From Tetrahymena elliotti 4EA (Eukaryota > Ciliophora > Oligohymenophorea > Hymenostomatida > Tetrahymenidae): DNA of 64,000 bases. The stretch is from contig JH720326.1 in the NCBI GenBank assembly GCA_000231825.2, positions 365,608 to 429,607 on the forward strand. Direction: 5' to 3'. The notes below the pieces were generated by a model. The model was not told where the DNA came from, did not search any database, and saw only the letters and a list, made by a program, of their open reading frames with translations. A program made the position numbers and the translations under genes. Below, one piece after another: positions 1 to 17,104 of this stretch. The stretch's first letter is position 1; each line of letters starts with the position of its first letter.

Positions 1-1138
1 GTAGTTGAGGACTGGGACAGTTTATATACAAATTAAATAGTCAATTTAGTAATTTTAGTAGTATATAAAATTGCTAATACTGTATTTACTATATTAAAAG
101 AAAAAAAATTAAAAGAGCTTACAAACTAACAACCTTTATCTTAAAATAATTATTGAAAAAAAGAATGGTAATATATATAATATTTTTTATTTTTATGTTT
201 TTTGTCTATAAAATGTTATATTATATAATTATAAGTAATTAATTAAATCACATAAAGCTTTTATTTCACAATTATTAAAAATCTCAATTATTTTTTTAGT
301 TTTTATTTATTATTTTAAAAAAAATTATTTAGAGATACAAAATTTTTGGTTTTGTAAATTAATTCCTATTGTAAAACTTTCAATTTTATCTAAAGTTTGA
401 TTAAAATTCAACATACTCCTTTGAAATTATAAAATCTAACTTAATCTTCAAAATGGAAAATTAAAATTCACAAAAAATCAAATTTATTTAAAATTTATTA
501 AAAATTAGAAGAAGCTTATGGGTATGAGAAGCCTTCATATTATTGTATCAAGCGCTTCTAAACTTTTATCTTCTACCAAAGTGATGAATTGATTGATTTA
601 TAAAACCTAATATGATTAAAATAATAAAATATTTATGTTAATAAAGAGTAAAAACTAAAATTAATGAATTTAAAATCAATGTCATTGTTTGTATTTAAAA
701 AAACTTTTCAATTAAATCTATTTTAAATGAAAAAGAAGAAAAAAATTTCTTCAAACCAAAATTCACCAAAAATTCAAAAATTGCAAAAAAATAAATAGTC
801 TTACCCAAACTAATTAACAATTTAATATAGAAAACTCTACTTAATTTTTAATAATTTGAAAGATTTAAAAAATTTTTAATTATTTTCAGATTCTATTTGT
901 TTAAAATAATTAAATTGAAATATTATAATGATGCATAATTTATTGATGCAAATGATAGAAACATACAAATATGATGTAAGAAAAATAAGTTATTATACAC
1001 ATTTGTAATTTTAATTTATATTTTTATTATTTTATAATATTTTATTTTTAGGAATTAATAATATAGTCAGTCATCTGAGAAAAATACTTTTATCTCTCAA
1101 TTTATAGGATTAGATTTTTAATTTTTATCACTTTTTTA
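1..1138. other. Intergenic, AT-rich; possible coding relic near 480-620
   Basis: Most of this stretch is A/T runs with no convincing gene. Positions of about 480-620 on the + strand hold a TGA-closed frame of about 40 codons that reads more like protein than its surroundings (it contains AYGYEKPSYYCIKRF). It has no convincing start, and no splice partner was found. It could be a terminal exon of a gene beginning outside the window, a relic, or chance. The first 20 bases are also less AT-rich than what follows and might be the end of an upstream gene. Confidence 0.3.
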
Positions 1139-6365
<5,227 letters not shown>

Positions 6366-7378
6366 TTCTTTCTTTAAATAGTTACTTTAAAAATTAATTT
6401 AAATTAAATTAAACTTAGCTATTGATAGGAAAAATATTTTTAATTTCAATTTTCAATTTTTTATTATTCCAATTTATTTTATCAAATTTATTAATTAATT
6501 AAAAATCCTTAAAATACTAAATTTTTCTGTTTACTTTATTTAGTTAAATGTTTAATCATTTTTTTTATCAACTTTAAATTTTAAATTTTAATTTAATTAA
6601 CACTTTTAAATCTTTTTAACTCTATTTTATTGCTTTTGCAAATATAGATTTCTCTTAGAATGAATAAAGGGTTTTTTCACTCTTTTATGGGATTTTTCTC
6701 AAATAAAATTCATTTTAGTTTATTTTTTTTAATTTAAAAATACTGTGTTACTATCATTACTTTTTAACAAAGCAGATTTCTTACTAATTTAAAAGGGTTT
6801 TTGAATGATAATTAAATATTTTTAAAGGTATTAATCATTTGCTATGAAACTATTTTTAAACGTTACTTTTGCGTAATAATAAATTTTTTACTTTGATTTG
6901 ATAAGTAATAAATGAATATTTATTAAATATTATTTGAAGATTTGTGGAAATAAGAAGTAATTACTTTCTTTTGTTTTTAAGGAAGGCTTTTTTAGATTCT
7001 AAAAATGTACTACTTGTGTGAGTGTTATTAATTTTTTACTTGACTATGTCTAGCTCTTTATCAATAATAGAAGATTGCAACCTTTTTTGATTTATTTAGA
7101 AAAAATAAGAATATTAGAATAAGTAGGCGGGAAAGGAAAGAAAGTTTGTATAAATAAAATAAATATATTTTTATATCTTTATTTATTAGTTTAGTAAATT
7201 AGATAATAAATTGATAGGATATTCTACAGCTCTAATCGTAGAGAAACACATATAAAGAATATAAGTTCTCTTTGATAAAGCATATAAATAAATAAGCACC
7301 AAAGCTAGCAAGCAATTAATAAATTTTTCAATTTTATTTAAATCGTTTTGTTTCTTTTTATATTTGGAGCGAAAAGGT
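6366..7378. other. Intergenic, no gene seen
   Basis: AT-rich sequence with long T and A runs on both strands and no frame with recognisable protein character. It probably holds the INO80 promoter (INO80 is transcribed leftward from here) and the 3' flank of the small minus-strand gene. Confidence 0.5.
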
Positions 7379-8074
7379 TCAACAAAAAATTGGTGCTTAT
7401 TGTAGCTGCTTTTAGATTCGTTATATGAGTTTTAGACAAAAAATACTAAGAAATTCAATTTATAGACAAATTTTTTGTTTTTGGACTTACAATTTATCTA
7501 TTTCTTCATCTATGAGCTGATTGTATTTTTGATTCGCAAGATCAGATTGGCGCAATTAGTTCTCAGGATCGAACTCGAAATCATATGAATCTTCTTCATT
7601 CATTTCATCATCGCTGATTTCAAAATTGATTTTCATTTCCTACCTCCATTGATCTATCTTTCTAAGATTTTCATCGTATTTTTTATTTTGCTTCTGTTCA
7701 TTTTTTTAAAAAAAGCTATCTTAAAATTAATGTCAACTTAATTAGCAATTATTTTTTCAAAGATTCTTCTGTGAAAATGGTGATTAAAATTGCTTTTTTC
7801 CCTCAAAATATAACTTAAACAGGCAAATAAAATACCATGCTGCCTGCCTAGCTCCTTTTGGTGGAATTTTTATGGAAAAAGAGAAAATTAGAAGTTTGGA
7901 AATTACATCCGACTCGGTTTTTATAGTATCTAGTATCTTCTTGATAGAGTCTTTATAAGAATCTTGATTCTTTGAGAGATTTGTTGAATTCTGTTCATAG
8001 GAAATATCAGAATTATTCTTGTAATTGCGCATGGAGCTGCTCAGCCCCTGCCCATCGTTTTCAGTGCTGTTCAT
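7379..8074 (-). CDS. Small hypothetical protein, spliced
   Basis: Not recognised. Exon 1 starts at ATG 8074 and encodes a polar Ser/Asn-rich segment followed by a segment ending IPPKGARQAAW, better composed than chance AT-rich sequence. The same frame then hits TGA near 7764. A second coding stretch (about 7725-7490) is acidic and charged (ISDDEMNEEDSYDFEFDP). Two donors, just after the AAW codons or after CCT a little downstream, both join it in phase through the acceptor ending AAGATAG. A GTAAGT donor at about 7495 could remove a further piece before TGA 7379, and the frame stays open either way. No membrane segment or known motif is certain. Expression is supported only by base composition and splice consistency. 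Confidence 0.5.
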
Positions 8075-9328
8075 TTGCTTTTAAACTTATTCCTAAATTT
8101 TTTTTAATTAGCTACCTATTTATTTTTTTCTTGTAAAAATTTTTGTCAAATAAGAAAGAAACAAATTTCCTTCAGCTCCATAATATATTTAATAAAAACA
8201 AATATAAATTAAAATTCACACAACTCCAAGCTTTTCTAAACCTAACAAACAACCAAAAAAAATAATAAAACAAACAAACAAAGAAAACAAACAAACAAAC
8301 ACAAAAACATTCGATCATCTATCTAATCCAGAACAATAAATAAATTAAGATGAATGAATGAATGAATAAATAAATAATATTTTTATGAAAACAATCTAAC
8401 AATAAAAATGAAAAAAAAAATCCTCTCACAAAATAGTCTAAAAATTTAAATAGAAACATTACCATTTGCTTGGTTTTTTTTAGTTTTGATAATTTTTCAT
8501 TTTGTTTGATTGATTTTCTCTTGGATAGACAGAAAAACTACAAATTTTTGGACATATTGTAAAGTATGAACACAACTTTATTCTTATTTTTATTATTCTA
8601 CATTCTAAACAATTTTCCATCTATTTATACAATTTCATTAACTTTGGTTTTATTTAATTAATTTCTATTTATCTACTCCATTTTCATTTATTTGTTCTAT
8701 TCATCTTTAATTAACAAAATTAATTAAAATATACTAACAGATCTTATTTATTTCATTCATTTTCTTCTTTCTTCATTTTTTTCTTTTTAAAAGCACACAA
8801 AATGACAGTATTTCCCATCTTTTTAATTTTAAAAAATAATGCGTATTTGCTTTCACCTTAAAAAATTTACATGAATAACTTATTTATTCAACCTGTTTTC
8901 TTTAATCATCAATCATCATTGATTTCTTAAATTCTTATCATGTTAAATTAGCAAATTTAAAATAAAAATGTTTGTTAAAAAAAAGCTGTGATTTGTTTTT
9001 GAAAAACTTAAATTTTAACTAAAAATTTTAATAGCTAAAAAAAGCTATTTATAATTATATCCAAGCAAAATATCTTTAGCTTTTAACAAGTAATTTAAAA
9101 ATAATTTAAATTTTTAATTTCACATTTTAATTTTATTTTTTAGAGGGTTAGAATGATTAAATGAATTAAAACAATTTATTTTAGGTAATTAAATTTGTTT
9201 TTTGTGAGTGATTGAAAATAATTGTTTATAAATTTGATATATATTTTTAAGATATTTTTTAGTTGATAATTATTAGATATCTTATAAATAATTAATTACT
9301 TGTTTACTTATTTTTACAAATATTGACC
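8075..9328. other. Intergenic with microsatellites
   Basis: This is the space between two divergently transcribed genes, so it should hold both promoters. Short tandem runs are visible: (AAAC)n at about 8265-8300 and GAATGAATGAATGAATAAATAAATAA at about 8352-8378 (quoted in part: GAAT then AAAT repeats). No gene-like frame was found. Confidence 0.5.
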
Positions 9329-10165
9329 ATGTATATAGCTAGGAGATTATAGTACTTAAAAAGGTTTAACCAACCTAATTTTTTGGCTCATAGAAACATT
9401 GCTTAATTTTCTAGCTTTAAGGAAACTTTTACCAATTTGGTGAAAGGCAAAAAAGAAGAAGATGAAGAAGAAAAATAAATTGTTATAACTTAATAGGAAT
9501 ATAAATTGCTGAACTTAAGTAGCACATCCTCCATCAAAAATGCTTATTTATAATACAAAAAACATAGTAAAGCAATAATTAATGTTGATAATAGATATCC
9601 TAAAATATTTTTAATATTTTAATAGTTAGTTTCTATCATCCAAATGTCTATAGAGGCAAAGATGTAAACTTAATTTACTTAATTATTTGCAAAAAGCAAT
9701 ATGAATAAATGATGAACTTGAACTTGTTTTTAATATTTAGAGAGAAGAAAAATTGAAAATGATGAATGAAGTTTATATGAAGATTATTTAATAAAGAGTT
9801 CAAAATTATGACTTGCTTACTGAAGAAGATAAATTAGGTACAATTTTATTGATGAATTTAGTATTTGTATATAAACAAAGTATTTGTTAGTCCTACTTAA
9901 ACTCATATTATTAAAATAGAATTGGAAATGCTAGAAAAATCTAATTTTGGTATCATAAACCATGAATCAAAAACTGTCACTGACTAACTTATTGAATATG
10001 GTTCTAATTATTTCATTAATTCACAAAAAATTAACTTTACATTTCTATTTATTAGATGATAATAGATATGAGTGGGAGCCCCATGAGCCAAAAAATTATA
10101 TTTTATTTTTATTTTCAGCTTGGATCTTTTTAGGAGTTGTAAGCTTCTCAATGGAGAGATGGTGA
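9329..10165 (+). CDS. J-domain (DnaJ-like) protein, probably mitochondrial, with C-terminal membrane helix
   Basis: Five exons were reconstructed (9329-9566, 9626-9663, 9741-9837, 9920-10000, 10056-10165). They total 564 nt, giving a 187-residue protein, with every junction GT...AG and in phase. The N-terminus MYIARRLQYLKRF is basic and amphipathic without acidic residues, like a mitochondrial presequence. Residues of about 57-112 read as a J domain: YKLLNLSSTSSIKNAYLQYKKH (helices I-II), then YHPNVYRGKD where HPD is normal, then EEKLKMMNEVYMKI (helix III). The last 25 residues hold a single hydrophobic helix (YILFLFSAWIFLGVVSF) ending MERW. The HPN tripeptide would be expected to impair stimulation of Hsp70 ATPase, so a structural role, for example in an inner-membrane complex, is plausible but is inference. 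Confidence 0.72.
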
Positions 10166-11818
10166 AAAAATAAATTTATTAAATCTAATTAATTTAAAAA
10201 AAGTATTTATTTATTTTCTAATATTGAAAAAATACTAAATTTAATTAATCTATTTCTTTATTTTATATTATCATATTAATTAATTCATTATTAAATCAAA
10301 TATAAAACATTTGTTTCGTAATAAATTTTCACAAAAGCAATTAAATCCTACTTTTATTTATTTGAAGAAAGAATAATACAAAATTATTTAATATTAATTA
10401 AATATTATTAAAATAGTATTTTTATTAAGACATAAATAAATGCATTTTTTTCTTTAAAATAAAATAATTAATTTCTTATTTGCAATTATTTGCTTAAACT
10501 AAAAATTTATTATTTAATTTTATTTCATAAAAAAACAAAAAAGATTAAAATTAATATTATTTAAAAAATTTTTTATATTAATTTAAATCTTTTCTGTTTT
10601 ATTTGAATTTGAATTTTAAAAAAATAAATAGTCTGATAATTAATTAAAAAACAAAAAAATAATTTCAATCTTTTTGTTGAGTTTTTAGAGAGTTGAATAA
10701 AATTATTAGAAATCCTAATATATTTTTTAGAAATTATTATGATTAAGACGAATTATTAATAGAGATTAATTTTTTCTTTTCAGAAAATTAAGCTTGAGGA
10801 AGAGTAGAAATACTTGATGTTTTTATAAAAATTATAAGAATACAAGAAATATTTAAACAAAATAAAGAATAAAATCTTTACAGCAAAATACTTATAATGC
10901 CTAAAATAAACTAATTGGAGATTTTTATATTGTGAAATAGATATTTTCTTTGTACTTAAAATGAATGCTTCAATAAGTTTTCTATCAATGGTTTATTTTT
11001 ATCAAATCTTTTTATCATTTAAACAACTTTTATTTAGAAAGGAAATCCAAACAATAAAACAATAGTGTGGAAAATTTGATTTATTTATTCAAGTATTGGG
11101 AAACTTAATTAAGAATTACTAGCTTACAATTTTTGAAGTAAAAATAAATATGTGTTTAAATTTTTTTAAGCAGAGAAAACTTGAATCTTTTAATTAGCCA
11201 TTAAAATTTGGCAATTTTTGCATGAAATAAAGTTAATAGATAATTTTAATAGTAATAGTCCATTTTATAGAAAATCATTTAATGAATTAATAAATTTGTT
11301 TAATTATTATCTATATATCATACTGAACTATCTTACCAGCTTTATACAAAATAAAACAAAAAGTACTCTTACCTAAAAATAAAATTTGGTGATAAAGATT
11401 TTCAGTAAGGACAGTGTTTTTTTAAGAATACTGGGGCTGAATGGGTTTTAATAATTAAACTATATTGAAACCAGGTAGGTAGATAGATAAATGAAAGAAA
11501 GCAAATAAATAAATAAATTAGACTGAAATTATTCTATATAAGTATAATGGAAAAAGTGTAAATTAAACATGAAAATTATTAAATTGTTTCAAATAATTTA
11601 TCTTTTAGATTGATTTTTATTAAAAAATATATAGAAAGAATCATTCAAATTACATTATAAATCATTGATTCGTGGTAATAAAAAAATTCAGTAAATAAAC
11701 AAATTACTTCAAAATCACTGCTAAATTATTTGAAATTTACAAAAAAAGAACCTTTTAAGTCTTTAGCCTTAAACTTTCATAAATAAATTAGATTAACTAG
11801 GATTCGTGTAGGTGAAAT
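10166..11818. other. Intergenic; one TGA-free frame of unclear status
   Basis: AT-rich spacer. On the + strand a frame from ATG 10739 to a TGA near 11324 stays open for about 195 codons and begins with a charged stretch (KLEEEQKYLMFLQKLQEYKK). The rest has the Phe/Ile/Leu/Asn composition of untranslated AT-rich DNA. With TGA as the only stop, open frames of this length arise by chance, so it is not called as a gene. A short (AAAT)n run lies near 11505. Confidence 0.35.
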
Positions 11819-13291
11819 ATGCAGCAGAAGGTAGTTGTAACAGAGAGGGGATTAGATAAAAAGCTAGAATTTTAAGTAGATATGGAGTCTCCAGAAAAAT
11901 TGAAAGTTTAATTTAATGAGCAATTCTTAATATAAAAGTAAAAGATGAATGAAAGTCATTCTTATAATAGATCAGTTTTTTCTGCTAAGCCTTACTTTCT
12001 TGAGTGTAAAGATGTATTAGAAAAAACTGTCATCATGAATGAAGTTTTACCTTTAAATGAGAGCAATATTCATAAGCCTTAGTATCCAGGAATACTTCCT
12101 CCTTAAAATATATTCTCCACTTACAGTAGAAGATTTCCATATGATTAACCAATGAGAGCGACGACTTCTCACTAAGAATTGAGAAAAAAAATAATTCAAT
12201 AAGGTGATTTAAAATCTATTTATGACATATTTAGTCCTCCTTCAAACTCTCATCAAAAGCTAAGAGTTAAATCTCTTTTTAATATTCCTCCAATTAAGAA
12301 TGATTCTACTTCTAAGTTTATTCCCAATGAGCCAGTGCAAGAAGAATAAAAAGAAATTAAGGCATTACTTAAATCAATGGAAAATAACTAGAATAACGCT
12401 AAGGTCTAAATGCTTTCTTCTAGTTAATTTTACTTAAAATAAGATGCAGCTATTTCTAAAGTTGATAAAAATTCTTAAAAATATAACAATATTCAATAGA
12501 CAGCGGAACAGTAAATTAGTATTAACTAAAGTAACCATAAAAGCAGTAATAACAATTTTTAATTAAAGAACGATTTACGCTAATCTTTGGATCCTCAAAA
12601 TAATAAGCAAAGTAAACTCGATAATATAGTAGCTAATGACAATTAAAAGAGCAGACCATCTATATTGAATTAAATAGGAAACTTCACTCCATAAAACAAA
12701 AGAGTAAATTAGCAACAAGTTCCTTTAAATAGCAACACAAATCTTAACAGACAAATTGAATATTTTGATAATCCTCTTGAAAAAGCCTCTTCGGAACATA
12801 AATCAGAATCAAAGAAGTTCATTATAAATAATATTAGTCCTATTAAAGGAGGAATGCACAAATTCTTCAGTGTTCCTAACATTTCCTAACTTTAAGCTTC
12901 AACAATCATGAATGAAAGTGTCCTAAAAAATAAAATTAATAAATGGCAAATGATAAAATAAACTCACTAACAACAAGATAAAAAACTATAGTCTAAAATA
13001 TAAGAAAAAGTAACTGTAATTATGGAGGAAAAATGCAATAAACCAGTTCATGTAGCAACCAGTTTTATAAATGAGCTTAAAAATGCAGATGCTGAAATAG
13101 ATGAGCTTTATGATGGTACTACAAAATAAAAAAAGAGGTACCAAGAAAGACTAAAAATTTTTCACATTAAAAAATATAAAAATTTTATGTCAGATGTTAA
13201 AATGCACACAGCGTAGCTAAGCGATAAGCACCACTAAAAAGCTCATTTGGAATAAAAATAATCAGATAGCTCTAAAAATGAACATCTCTGA
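11819..13291 (+). CDS. Hypothetical Gln/Asn/Ser-rich protein, 490 residues, intronless
   Basis: One uninterrupted frame of 491 codons from ATG 11819 to TGA 13291, with many TAA/TAG glutamines. The family is not recognised. The N-terminal third is moderately ordered and Pro-containing (for example YPGILPPQNIFSTYSRRFPYD). The middle is low complexity and rich in Asn, Gln and Ser. The C-terminal 130 residues are charged and probably helical (FINELKNADAEIDELYD, then KKRYQERLKIFHIKKYKNF). There is no membrane segment, signal peptide or zinc motif. Neighbouring genes give no functional hint. Codon use is like that of the conserved genes, so it is very likely a real gene. Confidence 0.75.
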
Positions 13292-14796
13292 TTTTCAACA
13301 AACTTTTAAACAAAAAAATAGAAAATAAAACATTAACATTCAGAAAAACATAATAATTTCATTCTAGCTATTTCTTACTTTTCCTCTCTATATTTATTTA
13401 AAATGTTTTACATACATATTAATATATTTATTGATCATAAGTTTATTACTTTAATATATTCAAATTAGCTAAATCCCTCTTCAAATAATTCAACAATAAA
13501 AATGAAAAATAAAAGAGATTTTAAAAAAATATATTTTAATTATCTTTTTTTTTATTAATTAAATTTTTTTAAAATCTTCAAAAATCTAAAAAATATTTCT
13601 TAAATCGGTTTAGATTTTACTGTAAAGATAACAAATAAAAAAATAAACAAATACTAGTTAGGTATCTATTTCCTTAAAAACTCTTCTTGATAATTAAATA
13701 CAAATTTAATTTGTATTTCTTCTAAAAAACTATGTTTAAATAAAATCCTTCTTTTTTTATTTCTTCAATTTTTGCGAATTAAAATGTATTAATTTTTTGA
13801 GTTAATTTTTAAATTTATTTATCCTTTAACTATACATATTTATCTAAAATATTTTAAAATAATCTTTTATTAATTAAAAAATATATCTGAATTCAATTAA
13901 AAATAAATATTAATAAAAACTATAGTTAGTTATATATACCATCAATCCTCATTAATTATCACTAACCCTCACTCTTATCTTAAGCATAAAATGGTGAAAG
14001 TCATTCAAAATTTAGGAGGAAAAAATGGTGAAAATTAAATGGGGTGAGTTATTGAAAATTTAAGGTATTTTAATAAGATTATTCTTTTTTAAAAAATTTG
14101 TTTATTTGTCATTTTGATGCTAATTTTTATATTTGATTTACATAATGATCTTGTATATTCTTACTTATTATTGCCTTAATTAATCTTCAGAGAGAAAGAA
14201 TATTTATGAGAAAATATTTGACTATTTTATTTCTTCAGTTTCTTATAAAATGAAGATTGAAAAAAACTAACTTATTAATTATTGTGCTCGGTAAAGATTT
14301 TTATTAAAAAAAGTTATGAATTGTTAATGAAAATGGAATTATGTAAGCTTGTTACTGATTTTTGTATAAATAAGAATATTTATTTGGTTTTTAGATTGAT
14401 TTAAAACTTGAATAGTAGTTTTAATGTTTATATAATAAAAAGGTTTTATTGTTGAAATATAGATTAGATTTTATTAGATTGAAATAATAAAAATAAAATT
14501 TCTTTTGATTTTCATTTATTTTTAAAAACTATTTTTATTTGAGAATTTTTGATTTTGTTTTTTTACTTAAATATGACACTTCATTAAGGATGCAAGTTAA
14601 AGATTAAATAAAAAGTTTTTATTTCAAATTTTATAGTGTTTTTATTTTTTTACCTAAATGTGGTTAATCAGTCAGCGAATGTTAAATTTGACAAAACCTA
14701 ACAAATTTTTAATAAATTAAAGTTTAAGATAGATCTATAGATAATTAAGAAACAAATTTGAAAAAAATACATTTACGCGTAATTAATCTACTATTA
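13292..14796. other. Intergenic, no gene seen
   Basis: AT-rich spacer. At about 13990-14045 a short near-duplication of AAAATGGTGAAA occurs with a Shine-Dalgarno-like GGAGGA between the copies. It has no meaning in a eukaryote, and the frame closes after a few codons. Confidence 0.5.
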
Positions 14797-15334
14797 ATGC
14801 TACTAAGTAAGATTATTTACTATAATACAGAATAATGCTAGGATGGAGATTCTTGTGAAATTTTTAATAATAATAGTCTGAATTGCTTTAACTATCATGA
14901 TAAAGGCGTGAAAAGAAGATTTCCTTACTCTCTAAGCCAAACTGGATAGTACACTCTTCTCTATATAGATGAAATGTGTAAAAAAAAATGCATGAAAGAT
15001 GATGTAAATAAAATTTTATTTAATTAATGATCTCAATTAAATTTTTGAACTTCAAAAGTGCCCTTTTGCTCACAATATTTAAGAGTAAACATACCATCCC
15101 ATGAAAATAAAAAAAGAAGCCTGCAAAGATAGATAATATTGTAGATTTAATTTATATCACTAAGTTGATGATTAGAAAGAATAGTAAAAGTAATATGATA
15201 AGATTTGCTAAAATTACTGCTACAACTATCACAGACCTGACGAATAAGAATACTATAATTAATTGAGAAAAAAACTTTAAAACCAATATGAGAAAATGAA
15301 AGAAGAATGTAAATTGCGTTTAATTTATCTTTGA
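14797..15334 (+). CDS. Tandem CCCH-type zinc-finger protein
   Basis: Two exons (14797-15003 and 15059-15334, intron 55 nt, in phase) give about 160 residues. Cys/His clusters appear in order: C-x5-C-x9-C-x3-H ending NCFNYH; a basic KRRFPYS linker like the arginine-rich linker of plant RR-TZF proteins; C-x3-C-x4-C-x3-H ending DDCPFAH, followed by TYHPMKIKKEAC, which matches the YHP.KYKT.PC joint of that family; then C-x5-C...H (ACKDRQYCRFNLYH) lacking a third Cys; and C-x3-C-x3-H (ICQNYCYNYH). Such proteins usually bind A/U-rich RNA and affect mRNA stability. The C-terminal 50 residues are charged and probably helical. The start is the first in-frame ATG before finger 1, but an upstream exon cannot be excluded. 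Confidence 0.72.
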
Positions 15335-15682
15335 TTCATACATAATTCTTTCTAAAAATTATTTTTTTGGAAGAATAAAGCTAAAAAATACATCTTTTCA
15401 AATCCTATCTATTTGTTTTATCTTGAACTATATCTTTTATTTTACTGTTAACTTTAAAACAATGTTTTGGCCTTAATATCCCATTTAAACCACCAAAAAG
15501 AGTTCATTTTGTTGTTCATAAAAGTCTATTTTTATTGGCTTGAGTAATTATTGAGTTTATAAAAATATTAATGCTACTTAATAAATCAAATAATTATTAA
15601 AAACTATTTTATTTATTGAATAAAAGTGTTGAAAAATTAATTCGTTGTATAAGGAGTAGGAAATGACAGTATAAGAAAAGAT
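15335..15682. other. Short intergenic spacer
   Basis: About 350 bases of AT-rich sequence between two genes in the same orientation. It would hold the 3' end signals of the zinc-finger gene and the promoter of the next. No conserved element was recognised. Confidence 0.5.
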
Positions 15683-17104
15683 ATGAATCAAACATAAAAT
15701 ACCACTCTTTTAGATTTTACTGGTTTCGTAAATGAAGAATTAAATATAGATTAGTAGGATACCTTAGATCAAAATTTTAGAAGTAACCTTGCGGATACTA
15801 GCATTTCATAGATTTACTAAAAATCACCTTTTGGTATAACAACAATAAATGAAAAATAAGATTAAATCTTCAATAATAATGATCTTTTAGAAGAAACCGA
15901 TGATGAAATGTCAAGCAATTAAATATAGAAAAAAGAAGTAGAATAAATAAAAAATAAAAATAAATCTAATACATCTAAAAACTAATAAAGTAACAACACA
16001 AAAAGCAAAAAGAATAACAATATAGTATCTAATTCTAGCAAACAAATAGAAGAAGAAAAATCAGAAAAAAAAAGTAAAAAAGAAAGATAATATTCTCCTA
16101 TACTAAAAGACATTTAAATCAATGAAGATAAACCTAATTAGCATCAAATAAAATTTAGCTAACAGGAAAATAATAAATAAGAGGACGTCAAAGATTATAA
16201 TTATTTTAAAAGAAAAATATTGAAATATGAGTATTTGTATAACGCTCAATTTGATGAAAATGAAGGTTTGTTCTTAGAATTTAAAGACTACTACTTTAGC
16301 AACAAAGATGACAATAATGGTAATAAAAATCAAGATATTGTTATTAATAAAACTATCAGAACTATCCTCAGTTTCTTGAACTCTTATGTAATTTTATTAT
16401 TATTTACTATTCTATTCATTAATTCATTTCATATTCATCAATATTTTCATTGTTACTACTTTTAATTGAATTTATTTTATGAAGTGTTTTTTATGTTATA
16501 ATATTTAAAGGCTTTTTAAATGATAAAAATAGGGTGGATTTATTGTTTTTGGAATTAATGATGAAAAATATGTTAAAGGATCAAATATGAATATGGATTA
16601 ATTTGCCAATTCAATAACTCCATTATTAGTAAAGTGCCAGCCCTCAGTCAATGACAAACATTATATGTTTCATGAAATTAATTTGAAAGATAATTCTAAA
16701 AAAAAAATAATGGTTATATAGGTTTACCCTTAAAATTATAAAATATTTTTGAATTAAAATGATAATTATTTCAGAAGAACTAATGCAAGTGTTATCTCAT
16801 ACGAAACAAGTGATTTTGTGTAAAACATATCATATTTTTTATTCTTTTCATCAAATTTTTTCATTATAATGATAGAGATATTGTTAAGAGTAACTACAAA
16901 TCAAAATACAATGTAAAGTTTGAGTAAATCAAAATTAAATTAGAAGAACAGAGAAAGAAGAAAATCTAAGAAGAAAAATAAAAAATAAGAGATCAACAAA
17001 AGAAAGATTATATTAATCTGTTAGAGTTCATCAAAAAATAAACTGATATCAACAAAATTATAGGAGCTATTGATTTTAAATTATCTGAATTATAAAATGA
17101 ATGA
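15683..17104 (+). CDS. Schlafen AlbA_2-like domain protein
   Basis: Three exons (15683-16387, 16533-16819, 16876-17104; 1221 nt, in phase) give 406 residues. Residues of about 1-180 are polar, Lys/Asn/Ser-rich and probably disordered. The folded part begins near KRKILKYEYLYNAQFDENEG and runs through LFLEFKDYYF, IVINKTIRTILSFLNSY, then across the first intron GGFIVFGINDEKYVKG, and later MVIQVYPQNYKIFL and YFRRTNASVISYE. This order (EFK, K.I.AFLN..GG.I..GI.D...V.G, V.V.P....Y..... .Y.R....) is the pattern of the AlbA_2 (Schlafen/divergent AAA-4) domain, which binds nucleic acids and in some members cuts tRNA. The C-terminal 75 residues form a charged coiled coil. Activity cannot be judged from the sequence. 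Confidence 0.68.

Noticed and set aside
9360..9380. TTTAACCAACCTAATTT as a chromosome breakage site
   Set aside because: It lies inside exon 1 of the J-protein gene and matches the Cbs consensus only in its AACCAACCT centre.
10739..11326. Long + strand frame of about 195 codons free of TGA
   Set aside because: With one stop codon and this base composition, TGA occurs roughly once in 60 codons, so many frames of this length are expected in 64 kb. Most of it has the Phe/Ile/Leu/Asn make-up of noncoding AT-rich DNA.
13990..14045. AGGAGGAAAAAATGG-like bacterial ribosome-binding site
   Set aside because: The organism is a eukaryote by its introns and genes, and the frame after this ATG closes within a few codons.
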